A stretch of DNA of 64,000 nucleotides from Deltaproteobacteria bacterium (GTDB lineage Bacteria > Desulfobacterota > GWC2-55-46), in NCBI GenBank assembly GCA_020846435.1, contig JADLDY010000001.1, positions 1-64,000 of the forward strand. Direction: 5' to 3'. The notes below the pieces were generated by a model. That model did no database searches, was not told where the DNA came from, and saw only the letters and a list, made by a program, of their open reading frames with translations. How positions within the stretch are numbered: position 1 is the stretch's first letter; each line of letters opens with the position of its first letter. This document shows positions 47,201 through 54,430 of this stretch, piece after piece. Both the position numbers and the translations under genes were made by a program.

Positions 47201-47365
47201 TCCGGGATATTCGGTGAAGATTATCACCTGCGTGTCAGAGAGGTCCGGGATGGCGTCGACCGGCGTGTTGTAAAGGGCCCATACGCCCCAGCCGCTTATG
47301 AAAAGAGCGGCGAGGATCACGAGGAGCCGGTTTCTTATCGAGAGGTCTATTATCTTCCTGAGCAT
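44264..47365 (-). CDS. cusA: CusA-type heavy-metal RND efflux pump
   Basis: 1033 residues, twelve membrane helices in two halves with two large periplasmic loops, the HME-RND length. The proton-relay segment GAMIDGAIIMVENGH is in helix 4. The porter domain has Met-rich stretches (MPALNEGTLFYMPVTLPG, NAWTMPIKARIDML) placed like the copper/silver-binding methionines of E. coli CusA, favouring Cu(I)/Ag(I) over Zn/Co/Cd. It works with CusB and the TolC-like protein encoded upstream; it overlaps cusB by 1 nt. A related Czc specificity cannot be excluded. Confidence 0.9.
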   Translation of the reverse strand: MLRKIIDLSIRNRLLVILAALFISGWGVWALYNTPVDAIPDLSDTQVIIFTEYPGQAPQVVEDQITYPLTTAMLSVPRAKVVRGYSFFGVSFVYVIFEDGTDIYWARSRVLEYLNFASGKLPKGVSPTLGPDATGVGWVYEYVVEGEGYDLAQLRSIQDWFIRYQLTSVPGVSEVASIGGFVKQYQVNIDPRRLTAYGVSIDEVVKSLQMSNSDVGGRVVEMAEREYMVRGLGYIKSVPDIENIVLRSDRTGTPIRIKDVARVEVGPDERRGIAELNGEGEAVGGIVVMRFGENALDVINGVKEKLKEIETGLPEGVTVRAVYDRSGLIYEAIATLKEKLIEESILVSLVCVIFLLHFRSSLVAIIMLPIGILASFIVMRLMDINANIMSLGGIAIAIGAMIDGAIIMVENGHKHLEKAGDKEDRWEAVGRAAKEVGPSLFFSLLIITVSFMPIFTLEAQEGKLFRPLAYTKTFAMAAAAILSITLVPVLMGLLIKGRIRPEEHNPVTRAIIRLYRPAIERVLRHKKTTILVALAALAVSIFPASRLGSEFMPALNEGTLFYMPVTLPGVSVTKASEMLQTQDRIIKGFPEVESVFGKAGRALTATDPAPFEMFETIITLKPKDEWRPGVTMESLVDEMNEALSMPGVTNAWTMPIKARIDMLSTGIRTPVGIKVFGKDLKELERVALEVESVVKKLPGTSSAYAERTGGGYYLDISIKREEAARYGLKIEDVQSVIMAAIGGENVTTTVEGLERYPVNVRYMRELRDDIDKLERVLIPAMNGAQIPLSQVADIRVNMGPPAIRTENALLTTWIFVDVRDTDIGGYVKEAKAAVEENVKFPPGYYASWSGQYEYMERAFDKLKVIVPLTLLIIFLLLYLNFRSVTECLIILLAVPFSFIGAAWLMYILGYNLSIGFAVGFIALAGLDAEMGIIMLIYLNLSLAKRKAEGRLETKADLKEAIMEGSVSRVRPKIMTITAIILGLLPIMWSTGTGADVMKKIAAPMVGGMLTSGLLELLVLPAIYALWKGRRLRD

Positions 47366-48705
47366 CAGTGCCTGTGCTCCGCTGGCGGCGCTTGAGCCGG
47401 TTCTGGCTCGACGGCGCGGGGTGTTCCCATCGAGCTTGTCGCCGCCTTCAGGTTGGACTCTGAATCTATGAGGAAGCTCGCTGAGGTGACGACCATGTCG
47501 CCTTCATCAAGCCCCTCAGTCACTTCCCAGACGCCTTCTCCCTTGCTTCCGGTTTTTATCTCCCTGGGCTCGAACGTGCCGTCTTGCCTGTCGATTATGA
47601 CCATCTTTCTCGTGCCGGTGTCTATGACGGCTGAATCCGGCACGGCGAGGGCACTTCTGGCGGCGATTACGTCTATCTCTATGTTGAGGTACATGCCGAG
47701 CTTCAAACCGTGGTCCCTGTTGTCGAGGGAGAACCTGACCTTCGCGGTCCTTGACTCGGCAGTCGCTTCCTCGGATGAGTACCTTATAGAGCCGAGGTGC
47801 GTGTATATGTGCTCGACAGGCGCCGTGCGCGCCTTTGAGGGCGAGTACGAAGGCGTGAGAGTAGCCTTCTGCCCGATCTTCACGTATGGCATCTCGTACT
47901 CGTAGACTTCGCCGTAGACCCAGACTTTTGAGTGGTCGATTATCCTGAAGAGGGGCTCTCCCGCTTCGATCTTCTGCCCTTCGACCGCCATCTTTTCAGT
48001 GACCGAGCCTGTCGCCGGCGACCTTATCGCGAGGGTCCTTGAGACTGCCTCTTGTTTTTTTAGCCGCTCTATCTGGTCGCCGGATATGTCCAGGTATTTG
48101 AGCTTCTGGCGGGACGCGTCGAGGAGCGCCCTTCCGCCCTCCCTTGCCTCCGCGAAGGGGCTGTCCTTGACCTTCTCGTTGTTCTCGAAGGCGAGGAGGT
48201 ACTCTTCTTGCGCTGAGACGAGTTCAGGGCTGTAAAGCTCGAAGAGCTTTTCCCCCTTGCCTACCATGGCGTCGGTCCTGCTGACGTAGAGCTTTTCTAT
48301 CCAGCCGGGAACCTTTGTTGTGATGACGTGCGCCATCTCCTCGACAGGCTCGACCCTGCCGACGGTCCTTATCGCGCGCCTGATGTCGCGCCTTTCAACG
48401 GGCTCTGACCTGACGCCGATCTTCTGTATCCTCTCGGGGGTTATCCTCACGGTGCCGGGTTTGTCAAGAGGCGCCGCCTCGTCCTCGTAGACAGGGACGT
48501 AGTCCATGCCCATCTGGTCTTTCATCGGGGAAGGGGAGGTGACTTCAGGGTCCATGGGGTTCCTGTAAAAAAGGACCTTGCGCTCTGTTTTTTCAGCCGC
48601 CTTCTCGACCGGCTCCTTTGACCCGATGAGCCAGACGAGCGTGCCTCCGATCGTGAGCCCTATGAGAAGAAATATCATGCCGGTGATGAAGTTTTTATTT
48701 TTCAT
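47365..48705 (-). CDS. cusB: CusB-type periplasmic adaptor with heavy-metal-binding domain
   Basis: 446 residues. One N-terminal membrane anchor (about 8-27), then a heavy-metal-binding motif YRNPMDPEVTSPSPMKDQMG with several Met residues, then the membrane-fusion core (VGRVEPVEEMAHVITTKVPGWIEKLYV, lipoyl halves, alpha-hairpin, beta-barrel). The C-terminus ends PAEHRH. It bridges CusA and the outer-membrane channel and hands metal to CusA. It overlaps the TolC-like gene by 11 nt. Confidence 0.9.
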   Translation of the reverse strand: MKNKNFITGMIFLLIGLTIGGTLVWLIGSKEPVEKAAEKTERKVLFYRNPMDPEVTSPSPMKDQMGMDYVPVYEDEAAPLDKPGTVRITPERIQKIGVRSEPVERRDIRRAIRTVGRVEPVEEMAHVITTKVPGWIEKLYVSRTDAMVGKGEKLFELYSPELVSAQEEYLLAFENNEKVKDSPFAEAREGGRALLDASRQKLKYLDISGDQIERLKKQEAVSRTLAIRSPATGSVTEKMAVEGQKIEAGEPLFRIIDHSKVWVYGEVYEYEMPYVKIGQKATLTPSYSPSKARTAPVEHIYTHLGSIRYSSEEATAESRTAKVRFSLDNRDHGLKLGMYLNIEIDVIAARSALAVPDSAVIDTGTRKMVIIDRQDGTFEPREIKTGSKGEGVWEVTEGLDEGDMVVTSASFLIDSESNLKAATSSMGTPRAVEPEPAQAPPAEHRH

Positions 48706-49969
48706 CCATGACTCCAGTCAGGAGCTCGACGCCGGAGGCGCGCTCCAGGTCAGCTATCTTCATGTTGTATTCGAAAACAGCCTCGAGATATTCATTGCGC
48801 GTTTTTTTCAAGTTCCGCGCGGTGTCAAGGAGCGCGATCAGGCTCATGCCGCCTGACTTGTAGCTCTTAAGGGCAGTCTCGAACGAGAGCTCTGACTGCG
48901 GCACGAGGGAAGTCTCGAAAAGCTCTATCTGCTTTTGGGCGGCGATCGACTCTATCGCGGCGGCCTTCACCTCAAGGGCTTTCTTGTTCTGTCCGGCTTC
49001 GAGCCTTGCCCGCGCGGCTTTTGCCCGGCCTTTTGCCCCGTCTGAGAGGCTCCGGTACTTGCCCTGCCATATGGGGATGTTGACCTGGAACATCAGGTCA
49101 TAGCTTTCAAAGCGGCCGTCGCGCTGTATGGGCGCGACCCCGACCATGAAGTCAGGGTAATAGTTCTTCTGCGCGAGGGCGGCCGTGAGCTCGCTTGCCT
49201 CGGACTGTGCCTTGAGGCTAATTATGACAGGGGTCGAGGCGAGGGCCGCTTCCATGAGCTTTCGCTCATCGAACGAGGGCCGCCTTTTCGGGAGCTCGGC
49301 TGAGCCTGTAAGCTCTTCAGACTGGTCCATGTTGACGAGAGATTTTATCTCGGCCGCCGCGCCCTCGCGTCTGGCTTCGAGAGTGATGAGCTCGCTTGTG
49401 AGCATCGCCTGCTCGACATTGAGCTTTATCACGTCCTGCTGAGAGGCCTGCCCTGTCGAGTACATCGTGGAGGTGATCCTCGAGGCGTCTGAAATGAGAT
49501 CTTTTACCTCTTTTGTTATGCGGATCGACTCGTCTATGAACGCGTACTCGAAGTAAGCCCCCTTGACCATGGCGATGATGTCGAGCTCGCCTGCTGCTGC
49601 GGACGCCCTCGCGGAGAGCGCCTCTTTTCTCGCGGCCCGCTCCTTGAGCGAGAGCTTTCCAGGGAACGGGAACATCTGGCTTATCGTGTATCTCGTCATC
49701 ATCGCGTTGCCCGGCCCGGCTTCCAGCGGGCGTTTTGTGGAGAGGTCCTCGAGCTCTATCTTCAATGTGGGGTCGTCCAGGCGGCCCTCGGCCCTGGAGG
49801 CGGCCTCAATTGAGCCGGCTTCTTCCCGCATGGCGTCGAGCTCAGGGTTGTTTTTGCGCGCCAGTTCGAGTAGCTCTCTGAGTTCGAGCTTTTCCGTTGC
49901 GAGGGCATGACCGCAAGACAGCGCGAGTACGGTGAGCGCGGCGGCTGTAAGGGTGGCTTTTAACCCCAT
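48695..49969 (-). CDS. TolC/CusC-type outer-membrane efflux channel
   Basis: 424 residues with signal peptide (cleavage near ALA-TE, residue 25). Two OEP repeats of long amphipathic helices (ELLELARKNNPELDAMREEAGSIEAA; ALAQKNYYPDFMVGVAPIQ) define the outer membrane factor family. No lipobox, unlike E. coli CusC. It is the first gene of the efflux operon; GGAAGGGA precedes the ATG and a dyad-bearing promoter lies about 100 nt upstream. Confidence 0.9.
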   Translation of the reverse strand: MGLKATLTAAALTVLALSCGHALATEKLELRELLELARKNNPELDAMREEAGSIEAASRAEGRLDDPTLKIELEDLSTKRPLEAGPGNAMMTRYTISQMFPFPGKLSLKERAARKEALSARASAAAGELDIIAMVKGAYFEYAFIDESIRITKEVKDLISDASRITSTMYSTGQASQQDVIKLNVEQAMLTSELITLEARREGAAAEIKSLVNMDQSEELTGSAELPKRRPSFDERKLMEAALASTPVIISLKAQSEASELTAALAQKNYYPDFMVGVAPIQRDGRFESYDLMFQVNIPIWQGKYRSLSDGAKGRAKAARARLEAGQNKKALEVKAAAIESIAAQKQIELFETSLVPQSELSFETALKSYKSGGMSLIALLDTARNLKKTRNEYLEAVFEYNMKIADLERASGVELLTGVMDEK

Positions 49970-50071
49970 CGATTGTTTCCCTTCCTGGGTATTCTGTAAG
50001 ACGGCCGGGATATTGGAACTATATCTGCCGCTTCTGGCCGTGTCCAGAGCGGCCGAGATGAGGGCGTCTTG

Positions 50072-50100
50072 TTTCTACTGATTGTAGAATTTTTGCTCAA
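50072..50100 (-). promoter_or_regulatory. Promoter of the efflux operon with embedded BlaI-type operator
   Basis: Minus-strand TTGAGC (50095-50100), 17-bp spacer, TAGAAA (50072-50077). A perfect dyad TTCTAC-AATCA-GTAGAA occupies 50073-50089, covering the spacer and the -10. The same 17-bp pattern fills the spacer of the blaI promoter. A repressor bound here would block RNA polymerase. Confidence 0.65.
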
Positions 50101-50107
50101 AAAAATA

Positions 50108-50998
50108 TCAGTGGTGATGGACCTGCCTGGCCGCGCAATGCTCTTTGCAGCCCTTCACGATGTTGACATGCGCCTCGCATTTCTTGAGCGAGCACTCATG
50201 CGCCTGAGGCGCGGCGTAGATCGGCATTGAAAGGGCGAGGAGCAGAGCCCCCGACAGGGCGAGGCTCACGCCGAGAGCCTTCGCGGGCACCCTGGGCCGG
50301 GCCTCTTGTCCTTCAAGGAGCCTTCTGACTCTGCCCGTTACCTGCTCTGTGTTATCCGCGAGCGCCGCGTAGAGCGCGCCTTCCTTCGCGACCTTTATCA
50401 TGGCCGACGCGAGGCTCAGCGGCTCCCCGAGGCTCGATACGGCCGCGTCGTCAGCTTCATGCTCTTTTTTGAGGCGGGCGAAAGAGGCCAGATGCTTTAT
50501 GGCGGGCAGATAGAAGAAGGCGTCCTTAATGAAGCCGATGAGGAGGAACCTCAAAGGGTCAAAGCCTCTCTTGTGCCTGAGCTCGTGGAAAAAGACCGCC
50601 CTGAGCTCGTCTTTTTCAAGGCCTCTCAAGAGGCCGGTCGAGATGTATATTCTGGGTTTCAGGAGGCCGAAGGTAAAGGCCGTCTTCAGGTAAGGGTCGA
50701 TTATGAGGGCGACGCTTCCGCCGATGCGCTTTATTGGCAGGGATGAGAGTGCTCTTCTGGCCGCGAGGATATTCTTTATCGCCCTGAACGAGGCGTAAAG
50801 CAGCCCGCCGGAGAGGAGGAGGCCGCCTGACCAGAAGAAAAAGAGCTTGGCTACGGCCGCGAGCTCGACGCACCTTACAAGGAGCGTCTGGCATGCTTCA
50901 AGGGCGCCTGTCGTGAGCGTGAGCACTGAAGGGAAGGCGTAAGCGGCCAATACGGCCGGGACTATGATCAGGGCAAGGAGGATGGCCGGGAAGGTCAT
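50108..50998 (-). CDS. M56-family (BlaR1-like) membrane metalloprotease with Cys/His-rich tail
   Basis: 296 residues. Hydrophobic helices at about 3-21 and 52-71, zinc motif HELRH at 138-142 with EHEAD near 179-183, a further helix about 151-168 and a last helix about 243-262. This is the M56 protease core of BlaR1/MecR1, which on signal leads to loss of the BlaI repressor. The penicillin-binding sensor domain is absent. Instead a 33-residue tail after the last helix has four Cys and six His (HEC, KKC, EAH, KGC, EHC, final HHH). I infer a periplasmic metal sensor. blaI overlaps by 4 nt upstream; the copper-type efflux operon follows. Confidence 0.85.
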   Translation of the reverse strand: MTFPAILLALIIVPAVLAAYAFPSVLTLTTGALEACQTLLVRCVELAAVAKLFFFWSGGLLLSGGLLYASFRAIKNILAARRALSSLPIKRIGGSVALIIDPYLKTAFTFGLLKPRIYISTGLLRGLEKDELRAVFFHELRHKRGFDPLRFLLIGFIKDAFFYLPAIKHLASFARLKKEHEADDAAVSSLGEPLSLASAMIKVAKEGALYAALADNTEQVTGRVRRLLEGQEARPRVPAKALGVSLALSGALLLALSMPIYAAPQAHECSLKKCEAHVNIVKGCKEHCAARQVHHH

Positions 50999-51411
50999 TT
51001 TTTAGCCTCCAGCTCTTTTTTCTTGGACTCTATGAGCGCTGAGAGTTTTTCCAGCTCCCCGGGGTCTGAGGCGGCCAAAGTGTCGACGAACGAGGCAAGA
51101 AGGCCGCTCGAGGAGATGCCGAGTATGCCCTTGAAGACGTCCTGTGAGACGGTCCTGGCAAACTCTTCCTTTGAAAGGGCCGGGGAGAAGGCGATGAGGC
51201 TGGCGCCCTTTTCCTTCCTGACGAGCCCCTTTTTCGCGAGCCTTTCAAGGACGGTAAGGACGGTAGTGAGAGCGATGTCCCGGCCCGAGTTCATGCCGGA
51301 GAAGACGTCCCTGCCGCTTGAAGCGCCTGATGCCCAGAGGAACTCCATTACTTCCAGCTCCAGCGGGCCAAGGGGGCTTGAATATGTAGCAAGCCTTGAT
51401 TTTCTTGGCAT
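50995..51411 (-). CDS. BlaI/MecI/CopY-family transcriptional repressor
   Basis: 138 residues from the ATG at 51411, which follows AAGAGG. The winged-helix core is clear: LGPLELEVMEFLWASGASSGRDVFSGM, then TTVLTVLERLAKKGLVRKEK. The C-terminal helices serve dimerisation. The family includes BlaI and MecI (beta-lactam response) and CopY (copper). No C-terminal CxC pairs of CopY are present, so it is unlikely to sense metal itself; the M56 partner may do so. Its promoter contains a dyad also found before the efflux operon, implying autoregulation. Confidence 0.9.
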   Translation of the reverse strand: MPRKSRLATYSSPLGPLELEVMEFLWASGASSGRDVFSGMNSGRDIALTTVLTVLERLAKKGLVRKEKGASLIAFSPALSKEEFARTVSQDVFKGILGISSSGLLASFVDTLAASDPGELEKLSALIESKKKELEAKK

Positions 51412-51436
51412 AAGCCTCTTCCGAAAATTCCCTTTT

Positions 51437-51465
51437 ATTGTATTCGACATTGTGTAGAAAGTCAA
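51437..51465 (-). promoter_or_regulatory. blaI promoter with embedded dyad operator
   Basis: Minus-strand TTGACT (51460-51465), 17-bp spacer, TACAAT (51437-51442). The spacer is exactly TTCTAC-ACAAT-GTCGAA, one mismatch from a perfect 6+5+6 dyad and the same pattern as at 50073-50089. Confidence 0.75.
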
Positions 51466-51539
51466 GCGGAATTCCTTGCCAAAGCAGCTTCTTTACTGTA
51501 CATTGATAAAATTGCCAATTCCCTTATTTCGGAGTTTCC

Positions 51540-52175
51540 TTGGGTTTCTTTATAACTTTCGAGGGCATAGAAGGGTGCGGGAAATCCACCCAGCTCTCTC
51601 TCCTCAAGACCCGCCTTGAAAAGGGCGGCAGGGCTGTCCTTGGCGTAAGGGAGCCCGGCGGCACGCTCCTGGGCGAGCAAGTGAGGTCTGTGCTTCTCAA
51701 CACAACTGAAGAGGGCATCGACCCCTGGGCCGAGCTTTTTTTATACGAGGCCTGCCGGGCGCAGCTTGTGGCCAAAGTCATCAGGCCAGCCCTCATTGAG
51801 GGCAAGGTAGTCCTGTGCGACAGGTTTTACGACTCTACCCTTGCCTATCAGGGCTTTGGCAGGGGGCTCGACAGGGAGAAGATCGCGGGCCTCAATACTC
51901 TGGCGACAGGAGGCCTTGTCCCTGACCTCACCATACTCGTCGACTGCGCCGAAGATGTCGGACTCAAGAGGGCCTGGTCAAGGATAAACGCGGCGTCAGG
52001 GGCGAAAGAGGACCGTTTTGAAAAAGAAGATGCGGCATTTCACTCCCGGGTGCGCGAGGGTTTCCTGGAGATAGCCAGGGGCGCTTCAAGGGTCAGGGTG
52101 GTCGACGGCTCCCGTGAAATCTCTACTGTTCACAGGGAGATATGTGATATTATTAAAGGAGTGGCGGGTCTTTAG
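51540..52175 (+). CDS. tmk: Thymidylate kinase
   Basis: 211 residues. P-loop FEGIEGCGKSTQ (7-18), DRFYDSTLAYQG with the DR(Y/F) motif and a lid region follow. It phosphorylates dTMP. The start is a TTG at 51540 preceded by GGAG at good spacing; no ATG lies near the P-loop. Divergent from blaI with 128 nt between starts; holB follows. Confidence 0.95.
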   Translation: MGFFITFEGIEGCGKSTQLSLLKTRLEKGGRAVLGVREPGGTLLGEQVRSVLLNTTEEGIDPWAELFLYEACRAQLVAKVIRPALIEGKVVLCDRFYDSTLAYQGFGRGLDREKIAGLNTLATGGLVPDLTILVDCAEDVGLKRAWSRINAASGAKEDRFEKEDAAFHSRVREGFLEIARGASRVRVVDGSREISTVHREICDIIKGVAGL

Positions 52176-52201
52176 GTCATTCGCGACCCGGTTGTGATCC
52201 T

Positions 52202-53206
52202 ATGAGCTTCAGTAGCGTCCTCGGACACGCGAGGGAGATCGGCATATTGCAGGGGGCCATCAAGAGCTCCAGGGTGGCTCACGCCTTTATCTTCGCCGGG
52301 CCTGACGGCATAGGCAAAAAGCTTGTCGCAAGGGCGTTCGCCACTGTGTTGAACTGCTCTTCCGGCGGGGACGATTCCTGCGGCGCGTGCGCCGACTGCT
52401 CGATGATGGCAAGCTCCATACACCCGAACCTCATCGAGATCTTCCCTGTCGACAAGGACGGAGAAAAAGACCCTGAGGGGCTCATAAGGATAAACCAGAT
52501 AAGGGAAGTGCAGAACGCTCTCAGGTACAGGGTCGATCGCGGCATGAAGACGGTCATAGTCGACGGAGCCGACAGGCTCGTGCCCGCGGCCGCTCACGCT
52601 TTCCTGAAGACCCTCGAGGAGCCGCCTCCCGGGTCGGTCATAATACTCGTGACCTCGAAGCCTTCCGATTTCATGCCGACGGTCCTGTCCAGGTGCCAGC
52701 GGATAAGCTTCCGGCCGCTCCCGGAAGAGGCTGTAAAGGGTTTTCTTGTAGACGTGAAAGGGCTTGACCCGAACGAGGCCGGGGCGCTCTCGCGCCTTTC
52801 CGGCGGCTCTCTCGCAAAGGCCTGCGCTTTCATAGACGACGGCTCCCTCCAGAAGAGGAGGGAGGTAATCCACAGGCTCTCCCTTATCGGCCCCTCTGAT
52901 GTCGCGGAGGCGTTGAAGCTGGCCGAGGACCTCTCCAAGACAGACGGGCTCGATGAATTGCTGGAGTTCATAAAGAGCTGGTACAGGGACAGGATAGTGG
53001 CTTCCGAGGGCGCTCAGCACCTCGTCGCCAACAATGACATGCAAAGACAGCTCAAGGACGCCGGGGTCGGGGAGTTCAACCGGCTGTGCTCGGCGTTCTG
53101 GGCGGTAGAAGAGGCGAGGAAGGCGATAGCCCCGCCAAGGTACGCGAACAAGCAGCTCACGCTTGAGGTATTGGTCCTCAAGGTCTCTGGCGCGCGTTTC
53201 ATGTAG
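52202..53206 (+). CDS. holB: DNA polymerase III delta' subunit
   Basis: 334 residues. SRVAHAFIFAGPDGIGKK contains a Walker A-like loop (33-40); four Cys (52, 60, 63, 66) form the clamp-loader zinc module, and FLKTLEEPPPGSVIILVTS is the DnaX/HolB signature with the SRC-type arginine finger (VLSRCQ). It is a stator of the clamp loader. The tmk-holB order is common. The stop codon sits in the loop of the downstream terminator. Confidence 0.92.
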   Translation: MSFSSVLGHAREIGILQGAIKSSRVAHAFIFAGPDGIGKKLVARAFATVLNCSSGGDDSCGACADCSMMASSIHPNLIEIFPVDKDGEKDPEGLIRINQIREVQNALRYRVDRGMKTVIVDGADRLVPAAAHAFLKTLEEPPPGSVIILVTSKPSDFMPTVLSRCQRISFRPLPEEAVKGFLVDVKGLDPNEAGALSRLSGGSLAKACAFIDDGSLQKRREVIHRLSLIGPSDVAEALKLAEDLSKTDGLDELLEFIKSWYRDRIVASEGAQHLVANNDMQRQLKDAGVGEFNRLCSAFWAVEEARKAIAPPRYANKQLTLEVLVLKVSGARFM

Positions 53207-53219
53207 CGCGCGTTTTTTT
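53191..53219 (+). terminator. Terminator overlapping the holB stop codon
   Basis: CGCGCG (53191-53196) pairs with CGCGCG (53207-53212) around a 10-nt loop that contains the TAG stop, then seven T. The stem includes the last holB codons. Confidence 0.75.
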
Positions 53220-53245
53220 AAACGTAAATAACGAGGTAGATATAA

Positions 53246-54424
53246 ATGGTACGGGTCGTAGGCGTAAGGTTCAAAAAGGCCAGCAAGGTATATGACTTCG
53301 AGGCTGACGCTCTCGAGCTCTCACCCGGGGATACTGTAATAGTCGAGGTCGAAAAGGGGCTCGGCATGGGCTCGGTGGTATACACCCCCAGGGAGGTCGA
53401 CCCGGCGACCCTGTTGCGCCCTTTGAAGAAGATAGTGAGGAAGGCCGACCCTGTCGACGAAGAGCGTCACGGCTTCAACAACGAGCGCGAGATAGAGGCG
53501 TTCAGGATCTGCAAGGAGAGGATAATCAAGTACAACCTCCCCATGAAGCTCATAAGGGTCGAGTACCTCTTCGATTCGAGCAAGGCCATATTCTACTTCA
53601 CCTCAGACACGAGGGTGGACTTCCGCGAGCTGGTCAAGGACCTGGCTGCCACATTCCACACGAGAATAGAGATGCGCCAGATCGGCGTCCGCGACGAGGC
53701 CAAGATGATAGGCGGGCTCGGCCCCTGTGGAAGGGAGCTGTGCTGCTCCGGCTTCCTCGCCGACTTCGAGCCTGTTACGATAAAGATGGCGAAGGACCAG
53801 AACCTCGCTTTAAACCCGGTGAAGATATCAGGCATCTGCGGCCGCCTCATGTGCTGTCTTTCCTATGAGCACAGCTTCTATCAGAGCGAGCGTAAGAAGG
53901 AAAAGGAGCGCGAAAAAGAGATGGCGGCCAGGGGAGAAGTTCCCGCTGAAGGCCAGCCCGCAGACAAGAAGGAAAGGGATTCCAGGGGAGCACGCGGCGA
54001 CAGGGGCAGGGCCCCCAGGGACAGGGGCAGGCCGGGACAACCGCAACAAAAGGAGCATGGCTGTGGAGGGTGCGGCAAGCACGGCGAGCACGGCGCTCAC
54101 CATGGCCATGGCGCGCAGGGAGCAGCTCCACAGCAGGGCCCACAGCCGGCTGGAGCGCCGCAGCAGGGCGCGCCTCAAGGCCCACGTCCGGAAAGACAGG
54201 GCCGTCCGGACAGGCAGGGCAGGCCTGACAGGCCTGAGAGAAAAGACAGGCCTGATAGAGATAGAAAAGACAGGGGCCCCAGGCCAGACAGAGGCCCGAG
54301 GCCCGCAGGCGCAAGGCCTGAACAGGCGGCAAAGACAGAGCAGAGCGCGACAAGGCCTGAGCAGGAGCCGGTAAAGCAGGAGACGGCTGAAAACAAGCCG
54401 GACGATACGAGGCAAGGGGAATAA
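53246..54424 (+). CDS. ricT: RicT/YaaT-like PSP1 protein with long Arg/Pro/Gly tail
   Basis: 392 residues. Residues 1-212 are the PSP1/RicT core, including the six invariant Cys (161, 166, 167, 198, 203, 204) in GPCGRELCC and GICGRLMCC, which in the Bacillus RicAFT complex help hold Fe-S clusters and affect RNA processing. The last 180 residues are low-complexity: highly charged repeats with RPDR/RPER units, plus a Cys/His patch at 271-289 (GCGGCGKHGEH...). That tail resembles RNA-binding disordered regions. GAGG precedes the ATG. It sits between holB and metG, a conserved neighbourhood for this family. Confidence 0.88.
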   Translation: MVRVVGVRFKKASKVYDFEADALELSPGDTVIVEVEKGLGMGSVVYTPREVDPATLLRPLKKIVRKADPVDEERHGFNNEREIEAFRICKERIIKYNLPMKLIRVEYLFDSSKAIFYFTSDTRVDFRELVKDLAATFHTRIEMRQIGVRDEAKMIGGLGPCGRELCCSGFLADFEPVTIKMAKDQNLALNPVKISGICGRLMCCLSYEHSFYQSERKKEKEREKEMAARGEVPAEGQPADKKERDSRGARGDRGRAPRDRGRPGQPQQKEHGCGGCGKHGEHGAHHGHGAQGAAPQQGPQPAGAPQQGAPQGPRPERQGRPDRQGRPDRPERKDRPDRDRKDRGPRPDRGPRPAGARPEQAAKTEQSATRPEQEPVKQETAENKPDDTRQGE

Positions 54425-54430
54425 CGGGGA

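Noticed and set aside
50108-51411. Beta-lactam resistance regulation by BlaR1-BlaI
   Set aside because: No beta-lactamase or PBP2a-like gene is near, and the M56 protein lacks the penicillin-binding SxxK/SxN/KTG domain.
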